Assembly: GCA_015832175.1 (NCBI GenBank)
Contig: WJXW01000009.1
Coordinates: 744,001-808,000, forward strand
Direction of reading: 5' to 3'
DNA length: 64,000 nucleotides
Origin: Paraphaeosphaeria minitans
Taxonomy: Eukaryota; Ascomycota; Dothideomycetes; Pleosporales; Didymosphaeriaceae
Made by a program: the position numbers and the translations under genes. How positions within the stretch are numbered: position 1 is the stretch's first letter; each line of letters begins with the position of its first letter. Shown in pieces: positions 34,911 through 47,194 of this stretch. Below the pieces are notes generated by a model. The model searched no databases and was not told the DNA's origin. It was given only the letters and a program-made list of their open reading frames with translations.

Positions 34911-37900
34911 ATGGCTGCCGAAGACCGGTCCAAAGAGCGGCCTGCTCGCAAGCTCACCAAGAAGCGCAAGGAGTCACGCCGTGTGTCCCTAGACATCCCC
35001 GAGCGCTTTAGAGATGCGGGCGATGCGGACGAGGATGTTGCGGCCCCAAAGCACAGCAACGCGATATCGATGCACCAGTCTATATTCTCCATGATTGCAC
35101 GAGCCGGCCATCAGTCACAGACGGACCTCGGCTTCACCCACCAAGTAGACTCGGGCGACAGCGACAATGAGGCGCGGCAGAATATCAAATATGGCAGCTT
35201 GGATGGTGCAGCGAGGATGAGCCGTCTGAGCTCGGTCCACGATTTCCACAGCCCGCTGGAGGAGGTGGAAGAGGGCAAGGCGCTGAAGAGCAAGCACCGG
35301 AGAGCCCTTTCGGAGCACAAACTGCTGCGTTCGCTTCCCAAGTTGAAGATGTCAGGCAGAAAGGAATCCAAGTCGGAGGCCTACGCAACCAACACCATGT
35401 CTTCGTCACAGTTTCTACCCTCACACCATTCGGCAGACGAACCACCCTTCTCCTCGCGAGACGAATCGCTGGTTGAGCCGAATCCCAAGCCGGCATCTGG
35501 ACAGGACTTGCGTGTTGAGAAGCGTCGAGGCCCAGACCGCAACAGCAGGCACGGAGGCACAACGAGCGGACCCAAGAGCAAAAAGACCGTTCCGCTTGCA
35601 AATCGCTTGCAGCAGATATTTGATTTTGAAGATTTGGAGGAAGTTATCTCAGGTTTGTCAAACTTCTCAAATGGCGGAGTGTGTCTAATCCATACAGAAT
35701 ACCCTTGCTGGCTACTACAGAGCATACTGCTCCAAGGTTACATGTACATTACTCAGAAGCACATATGTTTCTACGCATATATACCAAAGAAGCATGTACG
35801 TATTCCCATTCAAGTTCCTCGTTCGAAGCTGACATTTGCGGAGCACGATGTTAGTAAAACTGGCTACCTTTCCAAACGCGGTCGGTCGAAGTATAATCGA
35901 TACTGGTTCGTGCTGAGAGGCGACGTGTTAGCTTACTACACCAACCCTACAGAGCTATACTTTCCTCGCAATCGCATCAACCTACAATACGCAATATCTG
36001 CTGAAGTTTTGGAGAGCAAAGAAAAGCACAGGGATGAGACGACTTTCGTAGTGACAACAGACGAGAAGACATTCCAGTTCAAGGCTGACAGTGCGGTGAG
36101 CGCGAAAGAGTGGGTACGGTCCATACAAAAGGTCATGTTCCGAACGCACAACGAAGGCAACAGCGTGAAGATATCCCTGCCCATTCAAAACGTGCTTGAG
36201 ATTGAAGAGAGTACCATTCTTGATTTTGCCGAGACGGTTAAGATTCGCGTGATCGATAATGATGAGACCTACGCGATCGATGAGGCAAGTGCCCTTCCTC
36301 TGTACCGTGGATTGATCAATGCTGACAGGCGACAGTACTTCTTCTCTTTCTTCAGCCAGGGCCAGGATGCTTTGAACGTGCTGCGTATCATGATCAACGA
36401 CAATGAACACCACCAGACGGTACAGCAGCACGGCGATCCAAGTGCAGCAACAACGACCATCGTCGATCTTCCCAGTAGTCGTAACGCGGGCACAGCTCAA
36501 GGCATTCCCGGGCACGCGCCGTATATAGAAGAGAATGTAAGGGCGACCTTGTCTCCGTTACCTGGTTCTGTTGTTGGGCGTTCAAGCATGAGCGCAGATT
36601 CTCAGTCCAGTCTTGATGTGCAAAAGAGCATGGACGTGCGACGTAGTATGGACGCAAGCCGCTCTTTTCGACGAACTAGTCACGAGGTTCGCCGCAGCTT
36701 TAGTGGACATCGTTACGATAAACAATCGAAGGGTCGATCCGGTGACAAGTCCACATCGTCACCCAGACTACAAGACACTTCGGACTCGGCGACGAATTCG
36801 GTGGATCCCGGTACCGAATCGTCGGCCCATGTGCAATCCATGGATGAGAGTAACGGATCTGCAAGTCAAATATTGGGCCGCTCAGATGTGTTCCGCGCCC
36901 ATACAGTTCACTCTGGCCAAGCCACTACGTCTGAAAGATCCGATGAACTCGACCGGCATTCGCAGGACACGACCCGCTCGTCAGGCGGGCGAAACTTTCA
37001 CCCAAATCCCCCGCGCCAAAGCAAACAGTCCGGTGGCCCAGGCGCTGCGCATTCAGCCAAATATAAACACGAACTCGAGAACGGTCCCGACCAGACTACC
37101 GCACGTTTATCGACCTCGTCTACCGCCGCACTTCAGGACATCGCCTCGTACCCGCTTCAAAAAGCAGCTGGTTTAGCAGGATTCTTACGCACACGATCAA
37201 AGAAGATGGGCAATTTACTCTCTACCGAGTCCATGGGTTACTACGAGAAGGTCTCTGGGATGCTAGCAGGCGGTCGAAAGCACTACAATGTGGCGGACGG
37301 ACTGCAGCCAAATGACCGAGTCCATAATCCTGAAGAAGACGAGGATGCTGCTAAAGCAGCGCAACACTTCCAGGAGCACTTTGCACTGCCCGATGAGCAA
37401 CTCCAGTCCTCGTACTTTGCGTATCTGCAACGCATCCTTCCGAATTACGGGAAGATCTACATTAGTGGACGCTCTTTCTGTTTTAGGAGCCTCGTGCCTA
37501 CCATTAAGACTAAGGTGATTTTTCCCATGTGTTATCATTACGATATGCTTACGTTTGTAGATAATCTTGCCGATGCGTGACATAGAGACGATCAACAAAG
37601 AGAAGGGCTTCCGCATGGGCTACCACGGCCTGGTAGTCGTCATCCGCGGTCATGAGGAACTGTTCTTTGAGTTCGCAAAAGCCGAGCATCGCGATGAATG
37701 TGCCATCTCCATCTTGCGCATTCTAGAGAGTACCAAATACATCGAAGAAGACCAGTCATCCGACGGTGTGGATAGTGAGGATGAAGCAGCCAAGGCCGAG
37801 CACGAGCTACTTCAGGCTGCACGAGATACGGCAGAAGGAGATGTGAATCTGCCCGCAGCAGAACTTGATCGCATTCCACTCATATTTGACGATCCACTAG

Positions 37901-39485
37901 CATCGATCGTGGACTTCAAGCCGGCTGAGCCCTTGAAAATCGTTTGTCTGACGATTGGATCTCGTGGCGATGTACAGCCTTACATCTCCCTTTGCAAGGA
38001 ATTGATCAAGGAGGGTCATGAGCCTATCATCGCGACACACGGCATGTTCGAGAGCTGGGTCAAGGAACATGGCATTGGGTTTGCCACTGTAGCTGGGGAT
38101 CCTGCCGAGCTCATGCGCATTTGCGTACAACACGGGATGTTTTCTTATGGATTCCTCAAGGAAACGAATTCGAAGTTCCGTGGTTGGCTGGATGAGTTGT
38201 GCGATACAGCTTGGACAGCATGCCAGGGAGCCAATGTCCTGATCGAAAGTCCGTCTGCTATGGTTGGAATACACATCGCCGAAGCTCTGGGAATCCCGTA
38301 CTTCCGAGCTTTTACGATGCCGTGGACACGCACCCGAGCATATCCGCATGCCTTCGCCGTGGGGCCGAATAAGATGGGCGGCGCCTGGAACAGCATGACA
38401 TACCTAACGATAGACAAGGTATTCTGGGTTGCCATCGCCGGCCAGATGAACAGTTGGCGTCGCGAACAGCTCAAGCTGCGTAACACCTCGCAGGCCAGGA
38501 TGCAGGCAAACCAGCGGCCATTCCTGTACAACTTCAGTCCACATGTTGTACCTCCGCCGTGCGACTGGCCCGACTGGATCCGCGTCACCGGCTACTGGTT
38601 CCTGGACGAAGTGGATTTCAAGCCGCCCGAAGACCTGAGCCAATTCATCGCAGATGCTCGAGCCGACAAGAAAAAGCTGGTCTACATTGGGTTTGGGTCC
38701 ATTGTGATTCAGGACCCAGCTGCTCTTACCAGGACCATCATCGAAGCGGTGCAGCTGGCAGATGTTCGCTGTGTCCTCTCCAAAGGCTGGTCCGACAAAT
38801 GGCAGGGCGATAAGGACACCACGAAGGAGGCCTTTGAAGTTGAAATCCCACTGCCGCCCGAAATCTTCAAGATCGAATCTGCCCCGCATGATTGGCTGTT
38901 CAAGCAGATGGATGCGGTTGTTCACCACGGCGGTTCAGGCACTACGGGTGCTAGTCTTCGAGCGGGAAAGCCAACGATAATCAAACCTTTCTTTGGTGAC
39001 CAGTACTTCTTTGCTACGCGCGTGGAAGACCTTGGTGTAGGTATATATCTCAAGAGGATCAACACCAAGATGCTGGGCAAAGCACTGTGGGAAGCAACGA
39101 ACAGCGAGCGGATGAAGGTCAAAGCCAGAATCCTCGGGAATAAGATTCGGAAGGTAAGCTCAGAGCGCTCCCTTTTATACTGGAACGGATGTAACATGTG
39201 TGACAGGAGAATGGAGCGCAGATAGCCGTCCAGACGATATACCGCGAGCTTGACCGAGCCAAAGCCCTTTCGAATCGGCAACCCGAACGAGCGGAAGAAG
39301 AGGAGGAATACGGCGACATGGATGCCGACTGGACACTGGTGGATGATGAAGGGGATGTGCAGGGCATGGAACTTCCCGTCGAAGCCATCTCTGGGATGCG
39401 TGAGCAGGCCATGGACGACTCGGGGACGGGACCGTCGACGTTGGCTGTGGGTGCGGTCTTGTCACAGCAGCGCAAGGCGGACTAG
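34911..39485 (+). CDS. ATG26: Sterol 3-beta-glucosyltransferase Atg26/Ugt51
   Basis: Five exons (34911-35652, 35698-35795, 35844-37514, 37561-39153, 39207-39485) encode 1460 aa. Order of domains: charged N-terminus; GRAM ([19 protein letters not shown], about residue 248); PH ([17 protein letters not shown], about 287-385); Ser-rich linker; second GRAM (about 788-890); glycosyltransferase with [10 protein letters not shown] near residue 963 and the sugar-nucleotide-binding [17 protein letters not shown] near residue 1293. Reaction: UDP-glucose plus ergosterol gives ergosteryl glucoside. In some fungi it is needed for pexophagy. The first two introns are 45 and 48 nt, multiples of three and free of stops, so a naive reading joins them as coding; homologues and splice sites argue that they are spliced. 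The exact end of the 48-nt intron (GAG versus TTAG) is the least certain join. Confidence 0.95.
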
Positions 39486-40491
39486 GAGGGAGATGCCGCG
39501 CCTCTGTCCGTCCCTTTTTGCAACTTCTTGCAGGGTTGTCCGCCGTCTGTTGGGGCTGTTGATCAGTGATAGGGGGGGTCTGGTACAGGTTGGATTGGAT
39601 GCGAGGGACATTAGGAGTGTGAGGTTAGGATTGCACAGAAGATTCGTGTTTGCATCGTTGAGCGTGGCGTTGGGTACCAGGTGGCTATTCTTAGTTACGC
39701 GCACCTCTATGAATTACTTTGGTGGCTACGAGATGAATGTGGCCAAGACGCGTTCAGATGTGTGTTCTCGGAGTCTGAGATGAATGTGACCAAGACACGT
39801 TCAGATGTGTATTCTCAGAGTCTGAGATGAATGTGACCAAGACACGTTTCAGATGTGTATTCTCAGAGTCTATGTCTTTCACTACGAAGCTAGATGGTGT
39901 TTTCCGGCCACGTTGATCATGTGATTGCAGTCATGTTCATCGTGTTTTCCAACCATTTCCATCTTGTAGTTTCCAAGCCCATCTTCTTGCCTTTTTCATC
40001 GGCAGGCTTGCGACAGGCCAAGGCGTGGAGGAGAGGTTGCTTTGTCTGTTGCGTGAAAGGCAAAGACATTGATGGAGGCCCGCTAGGAAGGGTGACAGGG
40101 ATGCCAGGCGGGGCATGGGTGTGTGGGTAGGTATAAGAACTGAAGGCTGCTCTTTAGGAGCTACACAAAGCACCACCGGGAGCCGCAATCGCCGGGTACG
40201 ACGACAAACTACTTCACACAGACGTACACATCCGCGTCCACTTCCTTTCTCGCTCTGCACATAGCACCCGCGCGCGCAACCAAGGGAGCTCTTTCTGCAC
40301 GAACGCCCAGTCGCTATCCGAAGTAGCTGTGCATCATCGCTCGGCTCGTGTGCCGCAAAACGCCCAAAGCGTCTGCGCTAGTCTGCCGTACCTACTGTGC
40401 TGCGTCGGAGCTCCACATTGAACTCCCACCTCAAGACTCCAGCGTCCCGAATGCGCCGCCCTCGATCGCGCCGCCCACGCACCTCTTCCCC
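39486..40491. other. Intergenic with a 47-bp triple repeat
   Basis: 1 kb between ATG26 and FCP1. It holds the tandem repeat at 39730-39871; the last 300 bp are C-rich leader sequence. No coding signal. Confidence 0.5.
39730..39871 (+). repeat. Tandem repeat, three copies of 47-48 bp
   Basis: Units start GAGATGAATGTG at 39730, 39777 and 39824. Copies 2 and 3 differ by one extra T; copy 1 differs at a few G/A positions (GGCCAAGACG versus GACCAAGACA). The changes between copies are mostly transitions. Confidence 0.9.
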
Positions 40492-43055
40492 ATGGACCCG
40501 GATACGCTCGAGCCCATGAAGATTGGCGCCCCGACCGGCCTGCACTACCCCATCACCATCACCGAGCTCGTCAAAGCCCAGGGCGACGACGTCGAGCGCT
40601 CGCAACCGCTATTCCACTACTCGTTCGAGAGCCTGCGCGAAGAGACCAACCGATGGGGCGAGACCAAAGAGGTCACGCACAACTTCTTCGCCAGCTTTGA
40701 GGCCCCCGTCGACGGCCACATTGAGGCATGGCACATCAAGAAGGATCAGGTCGTCTCCCGCCCAGGGTAAGTCGCGCCTCGCCCTCGTTCCGCGGCAACT
40801 GCTGACGCGCTGCCAGGACGCTCCTACTTGAAATCACGGAGCCATGCACCCATGAAGAGCAGTTCGGTGGCTTGTGCACCATGTGCAGCAAGGACATGAC
40901 CGAGGTCGACTACCTGACCGAGAAGCTCAACAGCAGTCGCGCGACCGTCAACATGACGCACGACAACACCGCCCTGCTCGTCAGCCACAAAGAAGCCCGG
41001 AAGGCCGAAGAGGCTTCCAAAACGCGCCTGCTCGAAGCGAAGAAGCTGACCCTGATCGTCGACCTGGACCAGACCGTCATCCACACAACCTGCGAGCGCA
41101 CAATCGCCGAATGGAAGGAGGACCCAACAAACCCAAACCACGAATTTGTCAACGACGTCGAGGGCTTCCAGCTGGCCGACGACAATGTTGCCCATGTCGC
41201 GGCAAACTGGTACTACGTCAAGAAACGCCCAGGTCTAAAGCACTTCTTCGACAACATGTCTCAGTTGTACGAGATGCACATTTACACAATGGCGACCCGC
41301 GCTTATGCCCAGGCCGTGGCTAAGATCGTGGATCCCGAACGTAAGTACTTTGGCGATCGCATCTTGAGTCGCGACGAAAACGGTACAGACAAGGCGAAGA
41401 GCTTGCACCGGTTATTCCCCAACAACCCCGGCATGGTCGTCATCATCGATGACAGAGCCGACGTCTGGAGCTATAGCCCTTATCTTGTCCGCGTTCCCGT
41501 GTTCAACTTCTTTCCCGGCGCCGGCGACATCAACGCTAGCTTCTTGCCCAAGCAGCTAGAGGTGCCCGCTCCTGCGCCCGCTCCCAAAGATATGACTGAG
41601 AACAACGCGAATCCTGATGCTGAAGGGATCCCCTTCTCCGTTGCTGGAAAACCCCTCCCACCCAAACCTGCGAAATCAGATTCGGGAGACGTTGCCAGTG
41701 GGATTGGAAATGATTTAGAGGAGCGGATGATGGCCATGGGTGCTGCGGAAAGTCAAGAAGTTCTCGAAGAGCGCGTTAGAGAACAAGAAAAGTTAATTGT
41801 TGCTCAACAAACGGAGCGACCATTGCTGCAACAACAGCTAACGCTCGAGAAAGAAGACGAGGAGGAGGCCGCCAGATCCGAGACTCCCGAAAATGGTGAG
41901 ACTAAGCCAGTCGAACACCACAAGCACCGTGCCATATTGAACAATGACGACGACGGCTTGGAGGTTGTCGAAAAGAACCTACGACGAGTGTACGAAGCGT
42001 TTTACGACGAATACCAGAGCTCCATAGTGAAGCCTAGAGGCACCCGCGTTGCCGAGCTCAAGGGCGAGAAAAGCCCGAGAAAACCGCGTCTCGATGGGAT
42101 CGTGCCTGATATCGCCTACATCATGCCACGTATTAAGAGCGAGACTCTTGCTACATGTCGCATTGTATTTTCCGGGATCATACCACTCGGGATGGACGTT
42201 GAAACGTAAATGAACCAAATTCTGTCATGTGGTTAAAAATTAACATCTTCTAGCTCCGACTTCGCACTTTGGGTGAAGAGTTTTGGCGCTCAAATATCCC
42301 TAAATGTGGACAAGCGAACAACACACGTGATTGCAAATCCATACCGAAAGACGTCAAAAGTCAAAAAAGCAGCAAGAATCCTGCACGATGGAGGTAACAT
42401 ACAGATCGTAACGATCCAGTGGATGACCGCGTGCTGTACGCGGTGGCAACATGTCGAGGAAGAGCCTTATTACATCAACGTGGATGATGAACGTAACAGT
42501 CCGGCGCCGGCAGAGGACCTTGAAGACGAAGAGAGCATTAACGGCACCGATGAGGATGATGCCAAGTCACCCATATCAATATTCGACATGCCCGAAAATG
42601 ACTGGGAAGCCTTGGAAAAGGAGATAGCAGAGCTTGATGATGTTTCCGATGCGGAGTCTGAAGGTTCGCGGGCTTCCGACTCGGAAAGCGTACATTCCAC
42701 GAACAGCGCAAACTCAGATACCAATGTTAGCAAAGCCGCTCGGCAGAAGAGAAAGAGGGAAACGGAGTCCGATGCTGACTCGGAGGCTGGGGAGAGCGAT
42801 TCAAGCGTTAACAGTACGTCCAGGCTGCAGAAGCGGAAGAGACGCACCATGGAACGAGTCACATCGCTGACGAGCGTGGTCAATGCAGACAAAGAGTCTT
42901 CTGGTCTGCCTAGTCCCGAGACTACGGGGCCCGAGGAAGATCATGGTGACGAGTTTGATCCTCAGGGCGGAGGTGCGGATCTCGCAGAGGCCAATGACCA
43001 GGATCTGGAAGAGGATATGCTGGCCCAGTTCAACGCTGAGTTTGAGGATGATTAG
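40492..43055 (+). CDS. FCP1: RNA polymerase II CTD phosphatase Fcp1
   Basis: Three exons (40492-40766, 40817-42205, 42254-43055) encode 821 aa. The N-terminus has a lipoyl-like biotin/hybrid fold region (ETKEVTHNFFASFEAPVDGHIE) as in Fcp1. The catalytic DLDQT motif is at 174-178 in LTLIVDLDQTVIHTTCER, with D174 as phospho-acceptor and D176. The FCPH domain follows with KKRPGLKHFF and VVIIDDRADVW. A coiled region precedes the BRCT domain (about 455-560, with IPLGMDVETSDFALWVKSFG), which the last intron interrupts. The acidic C-terminus ends AQFNAEFEDD, fitting the TFIIF-binding tail. Role: removes Ser2/Ser5 phosphates from the Pol II CTD to recycle polymerase. The start is the first in-frame ATG; MKIGAPTGLHYP nine residues later is a possible alternative. 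Confidence 0.95.
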
Positions 43056-43527
43056 TCTTTGAATCCTGCTCTGTTCCTTTTCTACCCCCATTTTCCGTTC
43101 CTCTTCGGCTTGGATCTCGTGCATAGCGACGGGTGTTTGGGCATCGCGGCGTTCGTCTGGTTGTGTTTTGCTATTCACTCGTCAGATTGGGCCTCATTGG
43201 GTGGGGTGTTTATGTCTGGGCTTTGCATCACTTCATTAGGGGGGCGCATGAGCGTTTGAACCGGACGGCCTGCATCCAAAGTTGCTTTTCCCATGATTTT
43301 AGGTAGTCTGTCGATTTGTAGTGGACTGGGCGGATGAAAGAATATCTGATACAGGTTGCTCAAGTTCTTTGCTCGCTTTAAACTTGATATTGCTGCTAAT
43401 GAGATGAATCTGTACCTTCAAACGCCTTTAGGTTTGCGGATCCTAATAAAGAGTTCCTGACCCATCCTTGACCGGTCGAACTCCTCAGTACCCATGCCTA
43501 AATATACAACGCCGCGGATCGATACAT
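43056..43527. other. Intergenic, convergent 3' regions
   Basis: 472 bp between FCP1 and the ankyrin gene. Nothing seen beyond short frames. Confidence 0.45.
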
Positions 43528-44627
43528 TCAAGCTGATTCGCCGCTCTCCGCCCTCGGCCTGCCGTTCTCTGCCTGCGTGAACGGCCACGGTCCAGCCCTA
43601 ACACCTTCCGTAGGCGTCATGGCCCTCCTCCGCTCTACTGGGCTCCACTCCAACCCAGGCATGGGAAGACCCGCAATCGCCGCGTCATCTCTTGCCCTTT
43701 GTCGCTCTCCACCACCCACCGCACCACCGACCGTCTCCTGGTCGGTCACCAGCCGCACGCCCGCGGATCTCTGCTTCTCGCGTTCGCGTTCCAGCCTCTT
43801 CCCCTCTGCCTTCTTCTTCTCGTACTCGATGATCAGCGTCTTGAAGTATGCCTCTGCCGCAGGCGTCGCGGAATAGTGCACGGGGGTCCAGGAGTACGCG
43901 TTCGAAGCGAGGGGATTCGCGCCGTACTGGAGGAGCATGCGGAGGGCTTTGAGCTCGCCGGCGGCCGAGGCGTGGTGCAGCGCCGTGTTGCCGACGTGGT
44001 CGTACGAGGTGAGGATCTGGGGCGCGTGGAGCAGCAGCGTGGGGATCAGGTGGAGGGTGCCTGTGCCGTTTTTGCAGGCGAGCATGAGCTGGGTGAGAGA
44101 TTAGCAAGCGGTGCGGACAGAGGTGATGTGGTTTAGGGGGAGAGGAGGGGGGAGGGGGAAGACGCACGGCATCGAGCCCCGCTCTGTTCTGCCACGCAAT
44201 GCACTCCGGGGAGCGCTTCGCCAGCATCACGCTGACCTCTTCTTTGCCCGCCATGGCCGCGAGCATGAGCGGCGTCTCGAGCTCGTTGTTGCGGCTGACG
44301 AGCTCGGCTTCGTGGCCGGCTTCGACGAGGAATTCCTGCCATCGCAATTGGATAAGCCACTGTTCTGCATCCAGACGTATAGAGCATGACGTACCGCAAT
44401 CGCCGTGAACCCATGTTTCGCCGCAAGATGCAAGCTGGTGTTGCTCTTGTCGTCAAAGTCTGGGTTCTGAAGGTACACCGGGTTGTTGCGCACGATGCGC
44501 TTTACGAGGTCGAGGTCGTTGAGGAGAATAGCACGGCGCAGACGCCGCGGTACGTCAATCCTATAGGTGCCCCGTCAGCCGATCCTTTGCTACCTCTCTA
44601 CCAGTCAGATCCTTGCTAGACATACAT
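43528..44627 (-). CDS. Ankyrin-repeat protein
   Basis: Exons 44395-44560, 44168-44335 and 43528-44088 read IDVPRRLRRAILLNDLDLVK... and join cleanly, giving about 298 aa. Ankyrin units are visible as NTSLHLAAKHGFTAIA, ETPLMLAAMAGKEEVSVML, DALMLACKNGTGTLHLI and GNTALHHASAAGELKALRML, followed by a Lys/Glu/Arg coiled region and a Pro/Arg-rich tail. There is no ATG in frame at the 5' end of the first of these exons. A 65-nt intron (44561-44625, GTATGT...CTATAG) would join an upstream AT (44626-44627) to the G at 44560, making a split ATG. The nearby ATG at 44649-44647 cannot be joined in frame. Ankyrin repeats bind proteins; no partner is known. The length and family are typical of small conserved fungal ankyrin proteins. 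Confidence 0.85.
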
Positions 44628-45174
44628 ATCGAACAGTGGGCAGCATATTGATGGCGCGAAGACAGCGAGGGAACTTGTTATATGCGTTGATGTTTGTTAA
44701 TGCGGGGACTACCTATGAGTGGTGATGCGGGGCGGACTTGCATTCACGGAGATTTACGGATGAGGCTAGTACGCCATGTGCTTGATCCGCGTTCGGTAAG
44801 CTTGGCATTGTAGCTTAGGATCTCGTGTCCACATACCTGTTTCGTAATATATTACCTATAACGTTTTGAGAGTACTACAGAGGGGAACATCACAGCATGC
44901 AAGGCAGCAGTAGGAAAAGCTTGCTAGAAACGATGTCTTGCATTACGTGGATCGTAAGGGTTGCCGCAAACATGCACATTTGTTAATATGCGCGGAAACA
45001 AGCTGAGATAGCCAGTGTTCCACAGTTGTTGCAATTGCGTGTGCTCATGATTAACATGTTTCAGTATGCTTGTCGCTTCAGCAGGCCGATCCATCGATGC
45101 TCGCTAGAGAAACGACTATCTTACACCCACGCGGACGTTGAGTCAAAGCTGCCCAGGCGCAACCATCTTGTCAT
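44628..45174. other. Intergenic
   Basis: 547 bp between the ankyrin gene start and the RPN3 stop. No repeat or coding signal. Confidence 0.45.
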
Positions 45175-46929
45175 CTACAGGCCATCAAAGTCGCCCGCGG
45201 CGTCGTCATCGTCGAGATCACCCTCCTGAATCTCCTTTGCAAGCTCACGCTCACGCTCTCTAGCCTCCTGAGCATTCTTCAGCTCTAACCGATGCTGGTT
45301 CATTGGGTAACGCATGGCCTTGACGCATTCATCGTGAAGCGTCAAGCAGGCGCGGATACGCTCGTGGAATGCCTCACCGGGCTCGCGGGTGGCATAGATA
45401 TCGCCAGCCTGCTTCGTCTGCATGAAGCCTTTCTCGTGGTCAATCGAAGCTTCTATGACACCATCACGGATCGCCTTCGCAACGATGTACTCTGCTGACT
45501 CCTCACTCTCGAGGCCGAGGCGAAGGCAGATATCTCGTAGAGAAATGCGCGAGTAGGAGAGCGAGAGCACGCGGATACCGGTCTTGATCACGTTTTGGCG
45601 GAGACGGAGAATCAACGTGTATGTACCGTCACGGTGGAAGGCCTTCGCGGAGTTCTGCACAACTTTCAAGAAGCTGGGAAGATCACCGGCACGTACTGCC
45701 TGGACCAAGCGGAAGTACGGCTCCAAGGTACGCTCAAGGCGGGGTTGGCTGAACAGCTCACGCTCTGGAATGTCACCCATGAGCAGCTCCACAACGATCA
45801 GGAGCTTCATGGAGGCCTGGTAGAAGCCTGTAGCTACAGAGCTAGTGGGCGCCTTACGGGTAGCGCTGACGAGGTGCTCGTGTGCGTCTGTGTACGACAG
45901 CTGGATAGCCCGTATGCGACCAAGGTAGTAGAGATACCTGGCGACTTGGTTGTTTGGTGCGTTCTCGGGGAACTGTGTCTGTGCAACAAGCAGATCGGCT
46001 TGGGTTATATCGGCGGTGGAGAGGTAGTTTCGGAGGAGCAATGTGGTGACCGAAGCCTGAGTATCAAAATCCTTCCGGAGCACCGCACTGCGTAGAGCCG
46101 CAAGCAGTTTCCCGCGGAGAGTGATGACCTGCGACTGTTTGGAAGGCGGCTTAGGATCGAGCTCCTCATGGAAGAGCGAGAAGTAGAAGTACGCTTTTGC
46201 GGCCAGTGAATCGAGCGTCCGTCGGTTCAGCTCCCGAATCCTGTCGACTAACTGAGTGGAGAACTCGGCGCCCTCTTCGTAATCCTGTTGGTCATAAAGG
46301 TACACCTGCACAAGTCAGCCACATGCAAGCAACATATTTGGAGCACCGGGTTCGAAACTCCAGGTTCTCCGGGTATGAAGGTACCTGAAGCAGGATGCCT
46401 ATGTAGACATCGACCTCCGGTAGCGGTTCCTTGGTGCTGTTCTTCAGCGCCTGCACGGCCTCCTTGTGTTGATCTGCCACAGCCTTAAGATCCTCGGCCT
46501 CCATTCCCACTGCCTGGATGAGCAGCCGCGCGGTGGGGTTCTTTGCCGAGTACGTCACAACGATGACGGTACATAGCACGCGGTCGGTGAGCCTCTTCCG
46601 GAGCGATGATATTGAGCGGAGTGCCCTCAGTGTGAAGCGGGAGTCGAACTGGGCGACGGCGCGTTCCAGCAGAGCGAAGTTAGAGCGGATCTCTACAACA
46701 GATGGGTCAGTATCCCAGAATGGTCGAGCAGCGTACCCGCGCATCGCGTCCGGACACATGCGCCCGACCTGCGGGGGCAGCCCGCCAAAGCCACAAGGGC
46801 AGGTGAAAAGATGCATGCTGGGTATGCTGCGTTGTATACGGGGGGCTTACCGGACACTGTCTTGTCCTCGACGTTCTCGGTGTTTGGCTGCTCGACCTCC
46901 GTCACGACGCCTTCCATGCTCTCCGCCAT
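45175..46929 (-). CDS. RPN3: 26S proteasome regulatory subunit Rpn3 (PSMD3)
   Basis: Three exons (46851-46929, 46385-46692, 45175-46305) encode 505 aa. The helical repeat part starts EIRSNFALLERAVAQFDSRF. The PCI domain spans roughly residues 270-430, with YTLILRLRQNVIKTGIRVLS and SRISLRDICLRLGLESEESAEY, as in Rpn3. The C-terminus is an Arg/Glu helix then acidic DLDDDDAAGDFDGL. Role: scaffold of the proteasome lid, around the deubiquitinase Rpn11. The first intron is 158 nt and the second 79 nt. It is head to head with SPC34 (265 bp between starts). A GGTGGCGA site in that gap resembles the yeast proteasome element GGTGGCAAA. Confidence 0.96.
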
Positions 46930-47194
46930 GGCTGCTGCTCTGCGTGGATCCGCGGGACTGAGAGAAAGGACGGGTGGCGATCACGGCTGGGTGGAGGGAG
47001 GGGCAATGAGCGGGTGTTGGGGGGCGATGATGCAGCTGAGACTGTCGAGAGGCGGGAGCTCGTAGGTAGCTGCCGCCGGCGTACGGTATCGCCGGAGCAG
47101 GTCAAACGTTTCCCCGGCCGTTGTTTACATTCATGCCCGCAACCAACACCCCGCGTCTGGACAAGCTTGGTATACAAGATCATACATGTCGGTC
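46930..47194. promoter_or_regulatory. Shared promoter of RPN3 and SPC34
   Basis: A 265-bp divergent gap. GGTGGCGA at 46973-46980 matches the core GGTGGC of the yeast PACE element (Rpn4 site), 44 bases from the RPN3 ATG. Functional use in this fungus is inference. Confidence 0.45.

Noticed and set aside
46335..46370. tRNA-like GGTTCGAAACTCC
   Set aside because: It looks like a T-arm, but no acceptor stem, D-arm or anticodon arm fits, and it is inside an RPN3 intron of 79 nt.
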